Shown one piece after another: positions 16,284-24,340 of a DNA stretch of 64,000 nt. The stretch spans positions 62,001 through 126,000 of the forward strand of contig CAVXZL010000015.1 of assembly GCA_963766345.1 (NCBI GenBank), read 5' to 3'. The notes under the pieces were generated by a model, which saw only the letters and a list, made by a program, of their open reading frames with translations, was not told where the DNA came from and ran no database searches. Positions within the stretch are counted from its first letter, which is position 1, and each line of letters begins with the position of its first letter. Origin of the DNA: DASVFB01 sp963766345 (GTDB lineage: Bacteria; Actinomycetota; Thermoleophilia; Gaiellales; Gaiellaceae). The position numbers were made by a program, and so were the translations under genes.

Positions 16284-16952
16284 TCAGCGTTCGCGATACG
16301 AGGCCGGCACGAGCCGCTCGTACTCCGGGTGCCGATCGATGTATCGCGCAATGAATGGACAGAGCGGGACGACCTCGAGGTCGTGCCGCGCGGCTTCGTC
16401 GAGCGCACCGGCGGCGAGGGCGCTGCCGAAGCCCTGGCCCTCGTGCGCCTCCTCTACTTCGGCATGCGTGATGGCGAGGCGTCCGTTGCGGCGGCGGTAC
16501 GCCGCGATGCCGATCAGGCGTCCGCCGAGGCGGAGCTCGAACCGCGACGCATCCGGGTTGTCGATCACCTCGGCGTCCGCCGGCGAGCCCGCTGAGGCTT
16601 CCAGCTCGGCAGTACCGCGGAAGTACTCGATCAGCTGTCCGGGAGCGTCGGTGCAGCGGGCGTCGATGTGGTCGGCGAAGCGGTGCCGGTGCGAGGCGGC
16701 GTACTTCCATGCTTCGCGCTCGCTCAGGTGGTTGAAGATCCTGCGCGTGCCGACGAAGAAGCGGCCGTCCTCAGTCTCGAGCACCGGGATCTCGTCGGTG
16801 CCTGCGCGATCCTGAAGCGCGTGCCGCTCGCTCGGCCACGGCTCGACCTGGCGAGCGACGAAGTCGAGGCCGAGCTCCGTCAGCACCTCGCGCACCGCCG
16901 ACGAGAACGGGCACCACTCGGCCTGGTAGAGCTTCAGGACCCCGTCTGCCAC
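16284..16952 (-). CDS. Glutaredoxin/GST-N domain fused to GNAT (YidJ-type) domain
   Basis: This 222-residue protein starts at GTG 16952. Residues 1-80 form a thioredoxin-fold glutaredoxin-like domain with a monothiol-type active site CPFS in LYQAEWCPFSSAVREVLTEL, and a conserved EIPVLETEDG loop. Residues 120-222 form a small GNAT-related domain of the PF14542 kind (GRLAITHAEVEEAHEGQGFG, then PLCPFIARYIDRHPEY). The domains are joined without a stop or frame change. The glutaredoxin half probably handles a low-molecular-weight thiol (mycothiol in actinobacteria). The GNAT half has an acetyl-CoA loop. A combined function is not known to me. It is convergent with the murQ operon and divergent from the NADH dehydrogenase gene. 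Confidence 0.88.
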   Translation of the reverse strand: MADGVLKLYQAEWCPFSSAVREVLTELGLDFVARQVEPWPSERHALQDRAGTDEIPVLETEDGRFFVGTRRIFNHLSEREAWKYAASHRHRFADHIDARCTDAPGQLIEYFRGTAELEASAGSPADAEVIDNPDASRFELRLGGRLIGIAAYRRRNGRLAITHAEVEEAHEGQGFGSALAAGALDEAARHDLEVVPLCPFIARYIDRHPEYERLVPASYRER

Positions 16953-16987
16953 AGGCGCGGACGTTACCTCCGACGGGGTGGTCGGGC

Positions 16988-18280
16988 GTGAGCGATCCTG
17001 CGCCGATGGCTCACCACGTCGTCGTGATCGGCGGAGGCTTCGGCGGCCTGCAGGCCGTCGAGAAGCTGAAAGGCGCGCCCGTCGAGATCACGCTCGTCGA
17101 TCGCCGCAACTTCCACCTCTTCCAGCCGCTGACGTACCAGGTGGCGACAGGCGCACTCTCTCCGGGAGAGATCGCGTATCCGCTGCGCGCGATCTTCAAG
17201 CGGAACGCGAACGTCCGCGTGCTCGTGGCAGAGGTGGTCGACTTCGACCTCGACGCGCGCGAGGTGCGGCTGCTCCCCGTCGGCGACGCGCCCGCGCCGA
17301 GCGCGCTCGCGTACGACACGCTCATCGTCGCGGGCGGGTCGCAGTACTCCTACTTCGGCCACGACGAGTGGCGCTCGCACGCGGCCGAGGTGAAGTCGCT
17401 CGAGAGCGCGCTCGTGGTTCGGAGCCGGCTCCTCAGCGCCTTCGAGGCGGCGGAGTGGGAGACCGACGCGCGAGCGCGTGACGCGTGGCTCACGTTCGTC
17501 GTGGTCGGCGCGGGCCCGACCGGAGTCGAGATGGCCGGCCAGATCGGGGAGCTCGCGCGCGACACGCTGCGCCGCGACTTCCGCAACATCGACCCGCGGA
17601 CCGCGCGCATCCTCCTCGTCGAGGCTGTCGACCGCGTCCTTCCCGGCTTCCCGGCGAAGCTCTCCGCGAAGGCCGCGCGCTCACTGGAGAAGCTCGGAGT
17701 CACCGTCCTGACCGGCAGGTCGGTCGTCGGCATGGACGACGCCGGCGTGACCGTCGACGGCGAGCGCATCGAGACGCGGACCGTCATCTGGGCCGCGGGA
17801 GTGACGGCGTCGAGCCTCGCGACGAAACTCGGCGAGCTCACCGGCGCCGAGCGCGACCGCGCGGGTCGCGTCGCCGTCGCGCCGGACCTGACGCTGCCGG
17901 GCCACCCGGAGGTCTTCGCGCTCGGAGACATGGTGCGGGTCGACGGCACGGTCCTGCCCGGGGTCGCGCCGGTCGCGATGCAGCAGGGCCGGTACGCGGC
18001 GACGGTCGTGCGTGCGCGCCTGGAATCCCGCGAGATCGGGCCGTTCCGCTACCGCGACAAGGGCAACCTCGCGACGATCGGCCGCGCGGCGGCGGTCGCC
18101 GACATCAGGGGACTGAAGCTGAGCGGCCTCGTCGCGTGGCTCACCTGGCTCTTCGTGCACCTCTTCTATCTCGTCGGCTTCCAGAACCGGTTGGTCGTGG
18201 TGATCCGCTGGACGTTCAGCTTCTTCACGCACGGCCGCGGCGCCCGGCTGATCAACCTCCCGCCGGGGCGGCAGGGCTAG
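16988..18280 (+). CDS. ndh: Type II NADH dehydrogenase (NDH-2)
   Basis: This non-proton-pumping NADH:menaquinone oxidoreductase has 430 residues. The FAD-binding Rossmann motif is VVIGGGFGGLQAVEKL near residue 12. The NADH-binding motif is VVVGAGPTGVEMAG near residue 173. The second FAD contact is HPEVFALGDM near residue 309. The C-terminal 60 residues (LVAWLTWLFVHLFYLVGFQN) form the membrane-anchoring amphipathic region typical of NDH-2. GTG 16988 is taken as start; ATG 17006 is an alternative that keeps the whole Rossmann fold. Its TAG stop is interleaved with that of the convergent iminopeptidase gene in CTAG at 18277-18280. Confidence 0.95.
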   Translation: MSDPAPMAHHVVVIGGGFGGLQAVEKLKGAPVEITLVDRRNFHLFQPLTYQVATGALSPGEIAYPLRAIFKRNANVRVLVAEVVDFDLDAREVRLLPVGDAPAPSALAYDTLIVAGGSQYSYFGHDEWRSHAAEVKSLESALVVRSRLLSAFEAAEWETDARARDAWLTFVVVGAGPTGVEMAGQIGELARDTLRRDFRNIDPRTARILLVEAVDRVLPGFPAKLSAKAARSLEKLGVTVLTGRSVVGMDDAGVTVDGERIETRTVIWAAGVTASSLATKLGELTGAERDRAGRVAVAPDLTLPGHPEVFALGDMVRVDGTVLPGVAPVAMQQGRYAATVVRARLESREIGPFRYRDKGNLATIGRAAAVADIRGLKLSGLVAWLTWLFVHLFYLVGFQNRLVVVIRWTFSFFTHGRGARLINLPPGRQG

Positions 18281-19506
18281 ACGCGGCCGCGCGCGAGGTC
18301 GATGAGGCGTGCGAAGACCCTCTCGTCCTTGCGCAGCCCGTCGTGCTGGAACTCGTTGGTAAGCCACATGCGCAGCCCGTTGATGCGCGCCGCCGTCTCC
18401 TCGGAGAAGACGCGTTCGACGTACATGTCCTCCGCGTAGACGGCTGCCGCGGCGGGGACCTCGTTCTGCTCGAGCCGCTCGCCGTCGTACAGCCGCGGCC
18501 ACTCGTGCTGCGCGAGCAACTCGGCCGCCTCGCGCAGCGGCGCGAGCGCGCAGTAGTCCTCGAACATCCACGAGTAGACCATCTCGCCGGTGAAGAGCTC
18601 GGGCGACGAAGCGAACTCGTCGGGCAGCACGCGCTCGGCCGACCAGCGCGTCGCGCAGCCGTCCGCGTAGCAGGCCTCGTGGACGATCGCGTAGAGCGGA
18701 TGCCGCGGGAAGCTCGTCTCGGCCTCGACGCCGTGCAGGAACATCGGTGAGTCGGCCGGGTAGTCGAGCAGGTAGTGGAGCCGCTCGGCGCCGTCACTCA
18801 TGCCGAGCATCGCGCCGAGCTGGCGGAAGCGCCGCGCGGTGAGGCGGTCGGCCGACGGCAGCAGCACCTCCTCGCTCTCGAGCTGCGAGTGCAGCGCGCG
18901 CACGCGCTCGAGGTCGTCCGGGTAGCGCGCGTAGAAGCGCCGGTTGCGATCGCGAACGCGCTCGTACGTCGCGCGGTACACGTCGTCGGTCGGGCGGTCG
19001 ATCGGCGGCAGGCCGCCGGTGAAGAACGCCTCGCGTAGCCCTTCGGACGCGAACGAGAGGTACGTGCAGGCGCAGAAGCCGCCGAAGCTCTGGCCGAGGA
19101 TGCTCCAGCGGTCGACGCCGAGCTCCTGCCGGATCCACTCCGCGTCCTTGACGATCGCGTCGGCGCGGTGCAGCTTCAGGTACTCCGCCTGCTGCCCGGG
19201 GCTCAGCCGGAGGAGCGCGCCGACCGGCGTCGAGCGCCCGGTGCCGCGCTGGTCGAGTAGCAGCACTCGGTAGTCCTTCAGCGCACGCGGCAGCCACGAG
19301 GGTGTGCTCGGCGTCGTCGGCCGCGGGGCCTCGGAGCCGGGGCCGCCCTGGAGGAAGACGAGGAACGGCCGCTCGCGCCCGTCCTCCGCGGCGACCTCGC
19401 GCGCGAAGACCGTGATCGTCTCGCCGTCGGACCGCGAGTGGTCGAGCGGGATCGCGAACTCGTGGTCGGTGATGACGAGCCCGTGGATCTCACGCGTCGA
19501 CGGCAT
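18277..19506 (-). CDS. Alpha/beta hydrolase, proline iminopeptidase-like (S33)
   Basis: The 409-residue cytoplasmic hydrolase has the oxyanion-hole motif FLQGGPGSEAPRP near residue 54, the arginine-rich LLLDQRGTGRSTPV near 85 and the nucleophile elbow WSILGQSFGGFCACTY with the serine near 137. Length and motif order fit S33 prolyl aminopeptidases, which remove N-terminal proline from peptides. Many actinobacterial homologues are untested. The ATG at 19506 begins MPSTREIHGLVITDHEFAIP. Its upstream region, shared with the divergent subtilase gene, holds 11-bp phased CTAA-type boxes at 19531-19569. A peptidase next to a secreted protease suggests a shared role in using extracellular protein. Confidence 0.9.
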   Translation of the reverse strand: MPSTREIHGLVITDHEFAIPLDHSRSDGETITVFAREVAAEDGRERPFLVFLQGGPGSEAPRPTTPSTPSWLPRALKDYRVLLLDQRGTGRSTPVGALLRLSPGQQAEYLKLHRADAIVKDAEWIRQELGVDRWSILGQSFGGFCACTYLSFASEGLREAFFTGGLPPIDRPTDDVYRATYERVRDRNRRFYARYPDDLERVRALHSQLESEEVLLPSADRLTARRFRQLGAMLGMSDGAERLHYLLDYPADSPMFLHGVEAETSFPRHPLYAIVHEACYADGCATRWSAERVLPDEFASSPELFTGEMVYSWMFEDYCALAPLREAAELLAQHEWPRLYDGERLEQNEVPAAAAVYAEDMYVERVFSEETAARINGLRMWLTNEFQHDGLRKDERVFARLIDLARGRV

Positions 19507-19530
19507 GTCCGATTTCTACTTCAGTTCGGA

Positions 19531-19569
19531 TGCAAGCGAGCGTTTAGCCGCCTGCTAAGGCGCGTTTAG
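19531..19569. promoter_or_regulatory. 11-bp phased direct repeats (CTAA-type boxes)
   Basis: On the minus strand CTAAACG occurs at 19569 and 19547, with the weaker TTAGCAG at 19558 and CTTGCAT at 19536. All four are spaced exactly 11 bp. This arrangement is typical of OmpR/PhoB-family response regulators. The same type of array lies at 28739-28777 and 50164-50212. It sits between the iminopeptidase and subtilase starts. Confidence 0.55.
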
Positions 19570-19632
19570 CGCTCCGGCCCACCTTCGAGTCATCGGTCGC
19601 AACGGGCGACCGGAGGTTCGAGGAGGGCACCG

Positions 19633-21369
19633 ATGAACACGACTCACAGGGCGGCTCGCATCGCAGCCGTGCTGCTCGTTGCGCTCGTCTCCTGGGCGAT
19701 CGCCGCACCCCTCGCCGTCGCCGCAGCGACCCCGGGCACGCACACGCCAAAGGCGGGCACCCCGCAGGTGCACTGGTACCGCTGGCATCCGACGGCGCGA
19801 CTGCTCCACCGGCACTTCGGCTCGACGGTCGTGATCGGCCTCGCGTCGACGAAGGTCTTCAAGTCGCTTCGCGTCGAGTACGGCTTCGGCGTCGGGACGG
19901 CGCACGAGCTGCCGACGCTTCACGCGGTGCTCGCGAAGGTCACCGCCGCGCAGCTGCACACGCTGCTCACGCGCGGCACCAGCGACCCGCGCATCCGCTA
20001 CGTCTCGCCGATCCGCGAGAAGCGGAACGCGCTGAGCATGCCGAACGATCCATACCTCTCGACGGTCGACGGCGCGACGCACGTGCCGTACGAGTGGGCG
20101 TTCCTCACCACCCACGTCGATCGCGCGCTCGACTACACCACCGGCGACCCGCATGTCGTCGTCGGCGTGATCGACAGCGGCGTCGCCCGCATCCCCGACC
20201 TGGCCGGCAAGATCGACAGCCTCTGGAGCGTCACCGGCGGCACCATCGCGCAGGTCTTCGACGACAACGACGACCAGGGTCACGGCACGGCCGTCGCGTC
20301 CCTGATCGCCGCGAACTGGAACGACCACTTCGGCATCGCCGGCTTCGGCGGCGACACGCACGTCATCGGCGTCCATGCCGGTATCGAGGGCAGCTTCAAC
20401 GATGCCGATCTCGCCGTCGCGCTGACGAAGCTCGTCTCGCTCGGCGTCCGCATCGTCAACATGAGCCTCGGCGGGAAGCTTCCGTCCGATCCGGTTCTCG
20501 TGGACGCCATGCACTACGCAGCCGCGCAGAACGTCCTGCTCGTCGCGGCGGCCGGCAACCTGGACACCGACGTCTTCTGGCCCGCGGCCGAGCTCCAGCG
20601 GTCCGGCGGCGGACGCAGCTACGGCATTGCGGTCGGCGCGACCGACGGCACGGGTCGCCGGGCGAGCTTCTCGAACTGGGGCGCGCACCTCTCGATCATG
20701 GCGCCGGGCGCCTATAGCCGGTACATGGGCGTTGTCGTCGCGCTCCCGCCCGCGAGCCGGTTCGAAGAAATGTTCCCGACCTGGACGGACGACGGCGATG
20801 CGCGCTACGCGTACGTCGGCGGCACGTCGTTCTCCGCGCCGGAGGTGAGCGGCGTCGCTGCGCTGGTCTGGGCCGCGAATCCGGAACTGACGAACTACCA
20901 GGTCGCCGACATCCTCAAGCAGTCGGCCGCGCGGACCTCGCCGGACTGGACGCCGGAGATGGGCTGCGGGACGCTCGACGCCGGCGCGGCGCTCGAACTG
21001 GCGACAAGCCGGCCGGCTTCCGCGTTCGCCACGACGCCGAACACCACGGGTACCGTCTGCTCGGCGTTCGGCGATGAACCGGCCGCCTGGCCAAGCGAAA
21101 AGAGCCAGACCATCGTGTTCAGGCGGATGGCGAACAAGCACCTGGGTGACCGCGACTTCAAGGTGAAGGCGTACGCGACGTCGAGCTTGCCGCTTTCGTT
21201 CACGGTCTACGGCTCCTGCACCATGAAGGGCGCGAAGGTGCATCTGCTGCACACCGGCTGGTGCACCGTGATCGCGGAGCAGGGCGGCAACAGCGACTAC
21301 AAACCCGCGACGAGCGTCACGCAGAACGTCTACGTCGCGAAGGCCGTGCACAAGAACCACCACGTCTGA
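19633..21369 (+). CDS. Secreted subtilisin-like serine protease (S8)
   Basis: The 578-residue protein starts at ATG 19633 behind GAGGAGGGCACCG. It has a signal peptide (AAVLLVALVSWAIAAPLAVA), an N-terminal propeptide-like region to about residue 140, and then the S8 catalytic domain: Asp in VVVGVIDSGVARIPDL, His in DDQGHGTAVASLIAANW, oxyanion region VLLVAAAGNLDTD and Ser in YVGGTSFSAPEVSGVAALVW. The last 110 residues form a beta-sandwich (QTIVFRRMANKHLGDRDFKV ... CTMKGAKVHLLHTGWCTVIA) of the kind seen repeatedly in Thermoleophilia exported proteins. The promoter region carries the 11-bp boxes shared with the HtrA locus. A strong terminator follows. Confidence 0.95.
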   Translation: MNTTHRAARIAAVLLVALVSWAIAAPLAVAAATPGTHTPKAGTPQVHWYRWHPTARLLHRHFGSTVVIGLASTKVFKSLRVEYGFGVGTAHELPTLHAVLAKVTAAQLHTLLTRGTSDPRIRYVSPIREKRNALSMPNDPYLSTVDGATHVPYEWAFLTTHVDRALDYTTGDPHVVVGVIDSGVARIPDLAGKIDSLWSVTGGTIAQVFDDNDDQGHGTAVASLIAANWNDHFGIAGFGGDTHVIGVHAGIEGSFNDADLAVALTKLVSLGVRIVNMSLGGKLPSDPVLVDAMHYAAAQNVLLVAAAGNLDTDVFWPAAELQRSGGGRSYGIAVGATDGTGRRASFSNWGAHLSIMAPGAYSRYMGVVVALPPASRFEEMFPTWTDDGDARYAYVGGTSFSAPEVSGVAALVWAANPELTNYQVADILKQSAARTSPDWTPEMGCGTLDAGAALELATSRPASAFATTPNTTGTVCSAFGDEPAAWPSEKSQTIVFRRMANKHLGDRDFKVKAYATSSLPLSFTVYGSCTMKGAKVHLLHTGWCTVIAEQGGNSDYKPATSVTQNVYVAKAVHKNHHV

Positions 21370-21390
21370 GGCGCCCTCCTCAGATAGCGC

Positions 21391-21419
21391 GAAGGGCCGC
21401 TCTGCGGGGGCGGCCCTTC
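21391..21419 (+). terminator. Terminator of the subtilase gene
   Basis: A perfect 10-bp stem (GAAGGGCCGC / GCGGCCCTTC) with a 9-nt loop lies 22 bp after the subtilase stop. No U-tract follows, as is common in high-GC actinobacteria. Confidence 0.7.
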
Positions 21420-21455
21420 CGCTGTTCGAGGCCATGCCCTGCCGCGAGCGGCGGT

Positions 21456-21965
21456 TTACGCGCCTGCGAGCCCCGCGACGATCGTCGCCTCACCCGACTC
21501 ATGACGGACGTCGACGACGTTCAGAACCTTGTGCACGAGCGCCCGCGCCGCCGTGTTGGACCCCTGGATCGTCGCCCGGAGGTGCGTCACCCCGGCGGCG
21601 CGCGCATCGGCGGCGAGCAGCTCGACGAGCGTCTTGCCGACGCCGCGTCCCTGGTAGCTGTCGGCGACGGCGAAGGCGATCTCCGCGCACGTGCGCGAAT
21701 CCTCGTCGCGAACGAGTTGCGCGACGCCGGCGGGCAGCGGATCGCCCGCGACGTAGGCGACGAGCGAGTGGCGGCGCGCATCGACCTTCGCAAGCGCACG
21801 CAGCTCGTGCTCGGACAGCCGCGGCTTCGCGCCGTGGAAGCGCCGCGCGCGCGACTCGGCGCCGAGCCGGTCGAACAGCGCAGCGATCGTGTCGGTGTCG
21901 CCGTCCCGGAGCGGGCGGACGGTGATGTGGCCGAGCTTCTTGCTCTTGATCAGTCTCGAATGCAT
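21456..21965 (-). CDS. GNAT family N-acetyltransferase
   Basis: This 169-residue single-domain GNAT starts at ATG 21965. The fold is visible as TVRPLRDGDTDTIAALFDRL, the beta4 segment AEIAFAVADSYQGRGVGKTL with the acetyl-CoA loop Q-G-R-G-V-G near residue 106, and THLRATIQGSNTAARAL. The region KPRLSEHELRALAKVD resembles the acetyltransferase domain found in protein-lysine acetyltransferases of the Pat type, but no cyclic-nucleotide domain is present. The substrate is unknown. It is downstream of the hydrolase-LuxR gene on the same strand with an 87-bp gap that holds a perfect 16-bp palindrome. Confidence 0.88.
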   Translation of the reverse strand: MHSRLIKSKKLGHITVRPLRDGDTDTIAALFDRLGAESRARRFHGAKPRLSEHELRALAKVDARRHSLVAYVAGDPLPAGVAQLVRDEDSRTCAEIAFAVADSYQGRGVGKTLVELLAADARAAGVTHLRATIQGSNTAARALVHKVLNVVDVRHESGEATIVAGLAGA

Positions 21966-22023
21966 GGCTCAATCTTGGAAAAGGGTCCTCTACTCGACTT
22001 CGCACGGGCAGGCCATCTTCCGC

Positions 22024-22039
22024 TGGCCCGATCGGGCCA
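22024..22039. repeat. Perfect 16-bp palindrome between hydrolase-LuxR and GNAT genes
   Basis: TGGCCCGATCGGGCCA is a loopless perfect palindrome 58 bp upstream of the GNAT start and just past the stop of the LuxR-type gene. Lack of a loop argues against a terminator and for a protein-binding site. The binder is unknown. Confidence 0.45.
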
Positions 22040-22052
22040 TCTCGCGAGCCCG

Positions 22053-23087
22053 TTAGACGAGGCCGGCACGCGCCGCATGGGCGGCGGCCGCGGCACGCGA
22101 GTGGAGCCCGAGCTTGCGCAGGATGTTCGCGACGTGGCGGTGCACCGTGTGCGGGCTGAGGACGAGCCGCTCGGCGATGTCGCCGTCGCTGAGGCCGTCG
22201 GCGACGAGCCGCAGCACCTCTCGCTCGCGGGGGCTCAGCTCCTCCACCTCGCGAGGCAGCTCGCGCGCGGGCGGCGTGATGCCGAGGAACGGCGCGATCG
22301 CGCCGAGGACGTCGTCCATGTCGCCGTGCCAGGGCAGGTGCGCGTCGCCCTCGAGCACGACGAGCTCTGCGTTCGGGATGAGCGCCGCGAGCTGCTCGCC
22401 GGCGCGGAGCCGGATCGTGCGGTCGCCGCGGCGGTGCACGACGAGCGTGGGGACGAACACCTCGGCAAGCGTCTCGCGAACGTCGGTCGCGAACGTCAGC
22501 TCGAGCAGGTCCGCGGCCATCTCGGCGCTCGCGGAGTTGCGCTGGAACGCCGCGAACGACGCCCGCTCCTCCCCGGTTCCGCTCGGTACGAACGTGTCGG
22601 CCAGCATGCGGCTGCCGAGCCCCCAGTGCTTTCGAACGAGCTCGTTCATCGCGTCGCGGGCGACCGGTCGGGCCAGCTCTGCGCCGTTCGCGAACGAGCC
22701 GTAGAGAACGAGGCGGTCGACGCGATCGCGGTGGCGCGCCGCGTATACGACGGCCGTGCAGCCGGCGAACGAGCCGCCGACGAGGCTGAACCTGCCGAGC
22801 TGCAGGTGGCCGACGAGCGCGTCGAGCATGCCGAGCTCGTACTCGAGCGTCATCGTCTCGCGAGGCCGCGCACGATCCGACATGCCGCAGCCGAGCCGGT
22901 CGTAGCGGATGACTTGCTTCCCCGCAGCGAGGCTCTCCATGAAGCGCCGGTACGCCGGGATCTTCCAGTCCTCGACGACATTGCTCACCCACCACGCGGG
23001 CAGGACCAGCGGCGGCCCCGAGCCGACCGTGGCGAACGCGATGCGGTGGCCGTCGAACCGGAGGAAGCCGGTCTGCTGGGCGCTCAC
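22053..23087 (-). CDS. Alpha/beta hydrolase fused to a LuxR-type DNA-binding domain
   Basis: The 344-residue reading begins at GTG 23087 (SAQQTGFLRFDGHRIAFATV). Residues 1-260 form an alpha/beta hydrolase with the nucleophile elbow FSLVGGSFAGCTAVVY (Ser near 108), VPTLVVHRRGDRTI and the terminal histidine in EGDAHLPWHGD. Residues 275-344 form a GerE/LuxR helix-turn-helix (ELSPREREVLRLVADGLSDG, IAERLVLSPHTVHRHVANIL). In such fusions the hydrolase-like part is usually read as a ligand sensor or as a catalytic domain controlling DNA binding. Which applies here is unknown. The open frame continues upstream to 23351, overlapping the divergent gene, and is rejected. Confidence 0.88.
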   Translation of the reverse strand: MSAQQTGFLRFDGHRIAFATVGSGPPLVLPAWWVSNVVEDWKIPAYRRFMESLAAGKQVIRYDRLGCGMSDRARPRETMTLEYELGMLDALVGHLQLGRFSLVGGSFAGCTAVVYAARHRDRVDRLVLYGSFANGAELARPVARDAMNELVRKHWGLGSRMLADTFVPSGTGEERASFAAFQRNSASAEMAADLLELTFATDVRETLAEVFVPTLVVHRRGDRTIRLRAGEQLAALIPNAELVVLEGDAHLPWHGDMDDVLGAIAPFLGITPPARELPREVEELSPREREVLRLVADGLSDGDIAERLVLSPHTVHRHVANILRKLGLHSRAAAAAHAARAGLV

Positions 23088-23169
23088 GGTGGGACAGTAC
23101 TGCGGGAGCGGCGCGGCGCTAGGGTTTCGCGTCCTCAGTCTCGAACGACCGAGAGAAAGGGAGGGTTTC

Positions 23170-24303
23170 ATGGGGCCTATCTCGCGGTGCCTGGCGGCCG
23201 TCGCGGTCGCAGTCGCACTTGCCGCATCCGTGGGCGCGGGAGCGAGCGCGCACGGATCCAAGCCGCCGAAGCTGCAGTTCCTCGGGCAGGCGATCGTGCC
23301 GACTGGCACGTCGTTCGCCGGCACGACGATCGGCGGCCTGTCGAGCATCACCTACGACAAGAAGCGCAGCGTCTTCTACGCGCTTTCGGACGACCAGAGC
23401 CAGTTCAACCCGGCTCGCTTCTACACGTTGCACATCGACCTCTCGCACGGAAACCTCGCCAACGGCGACGTCCACTTCGACAGCGTCACGACGCTGCTCG
23501 CGCCGAACGGCCTGCCGTACGCGCCGTTCAGTCTCGACCCCGAAGGCTTGACGCTGACGAAGAAGGGCGAGCTCATCGTGACGTCGGAAGGGATCGCGGT
23601 CAACGGCATCGCGCCGTTCGTCCGCCGCTATTCGCTGGGCGGTGCGTTCCTCGGCGACCTGCCGGTGCCGGGCGCGTTCCTGCCGACGAGCCCGACGCAC
23701 GGCGTGAGGCAGAACCTCGCCTTCGAGGCCGCAGCGGTCGCGCCGGACGGCAAGCACCTCTTCGTCGGCATGGAGGCCGCGCTCGCGCAGGACGGACCGG
23801 CGGCGACGCTCACGAACGGGAGCGCATCGCGCATCCTCCGGTACAACCTCGCGAACGGTCGCCTCGAGCGGCAGAACGTCTACTTCACGGATCCGATCGC
23901 GCAGGCGCCTGTTCCGGCCACACAGTTCGCGGTCAGCGGACTCGTCGAACTGCTTCCGTTCAACGACGAGTTCATGCTCTCGATGGAGCGCTCGTTCTCC
24001 GTCGGAGCGCCGACCCTCGGTAACACGGGCAACACGATCAAGCTCTACTCGGTCTCGTTTCACGGAGCGACGAACGTGAACGGCGACGACAGCATCGCCG
24101 GCGCTCTCGCGAGCCGAAAGTTCCGGCCGGCCACGAAGACGCTCCTGCTCGACCTGGGCACCCTCGGCATCCCGCTCGACAACGTCGAGGGCATGACGCT
24201 CGGCCCGCGCCTGCCCGACGGTCGCCGCTCGCTCGTGCTCGTCAGCGACAACAACTTCGCGGCGAGCCAGTTCACGCAGTTCCTGTTGTTCGCGCTCAAC
24301 TGA
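23170..24303 (+). CDS. Exported esterase-like activity of phytase family protein
   Basis: This 377-residue exported protein starts at ATG 23170 with the ribosome binding site GAGAAAGGGAGGG. The signal peptide is CLAAVAVAVALAASVGAGAS. The mature part matches the PF13449 'phytase-like' beta-propeller pattern: TTIGGLSSITYDKKRSVFYA, SLDPEGLTLTKKGELIVTSE, QNLAFEAAAVAPDGKHLFVG and DNVEGMTLGPRLPDG, ending SLVLVSDNNFAASQFTQFLL. The family includes secreted esterases and possible phytate hydrolases. The activity is not proven. A 10-bp-stem terminator follows immediately, shared with the convergent histidine kinase gene. Confidence 0.9.
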   Translation: MGPISRCLAAVAVAVALAASVGAGASAHGSKPPKLQFLGQAIVPTGTSFAGTTIGGLSSITYDKKRSVFYALSDDQSQFNPARFYTLHIDLSHGNLANGDVHFDSVTTLLAPNGLPYAPFSLDPEGLTLTKKGELIVTSEGIAVNGIAPFVRRYSLGGAFLGDLPVPGAFLPTSPTHGVRQNLAFEAAAVAPDGKHLFVGMEAALAQDGPAATLTNGSASRILRYNLANGRLERQNVYFTDPIAQAPVPATQFAVSGLVELLPFNDEFMLSMERSFSVGAPTLGNTGNTIKLYSVSFHGATNVNGDDSIAGALASRKFRPATKTLLLDLGTLGIPLDNVEGMTLGPRLPDGRRSLVLVSDNNFAASQFTQFLLFALN

Positions 24304-24313
24304 CCTCTGCGTC

Positions 24314-24337
24314 GGGGCTCGGCCTCGGCCGAGCCCC
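24314..24337. terminator. Bidirectional terminator
   Basis: GGGGCTCGGC and GCCGAGCCCC form a perfect 10-bp stem around a CTCG loop, placed between the stop of the phytase-like gene (+) and the stop of the histidine kinase gene (-). Confidence 0.7.
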
Positions 24338-24340
24338 ACG

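Noticed and set aside
23088..23351. N-terminal extension of the hydrolase-LuxR protein
   Set aside because: It would run into the divergent phytase-like gene and its ribosome binding site, and the extension is not hydrolase-like.
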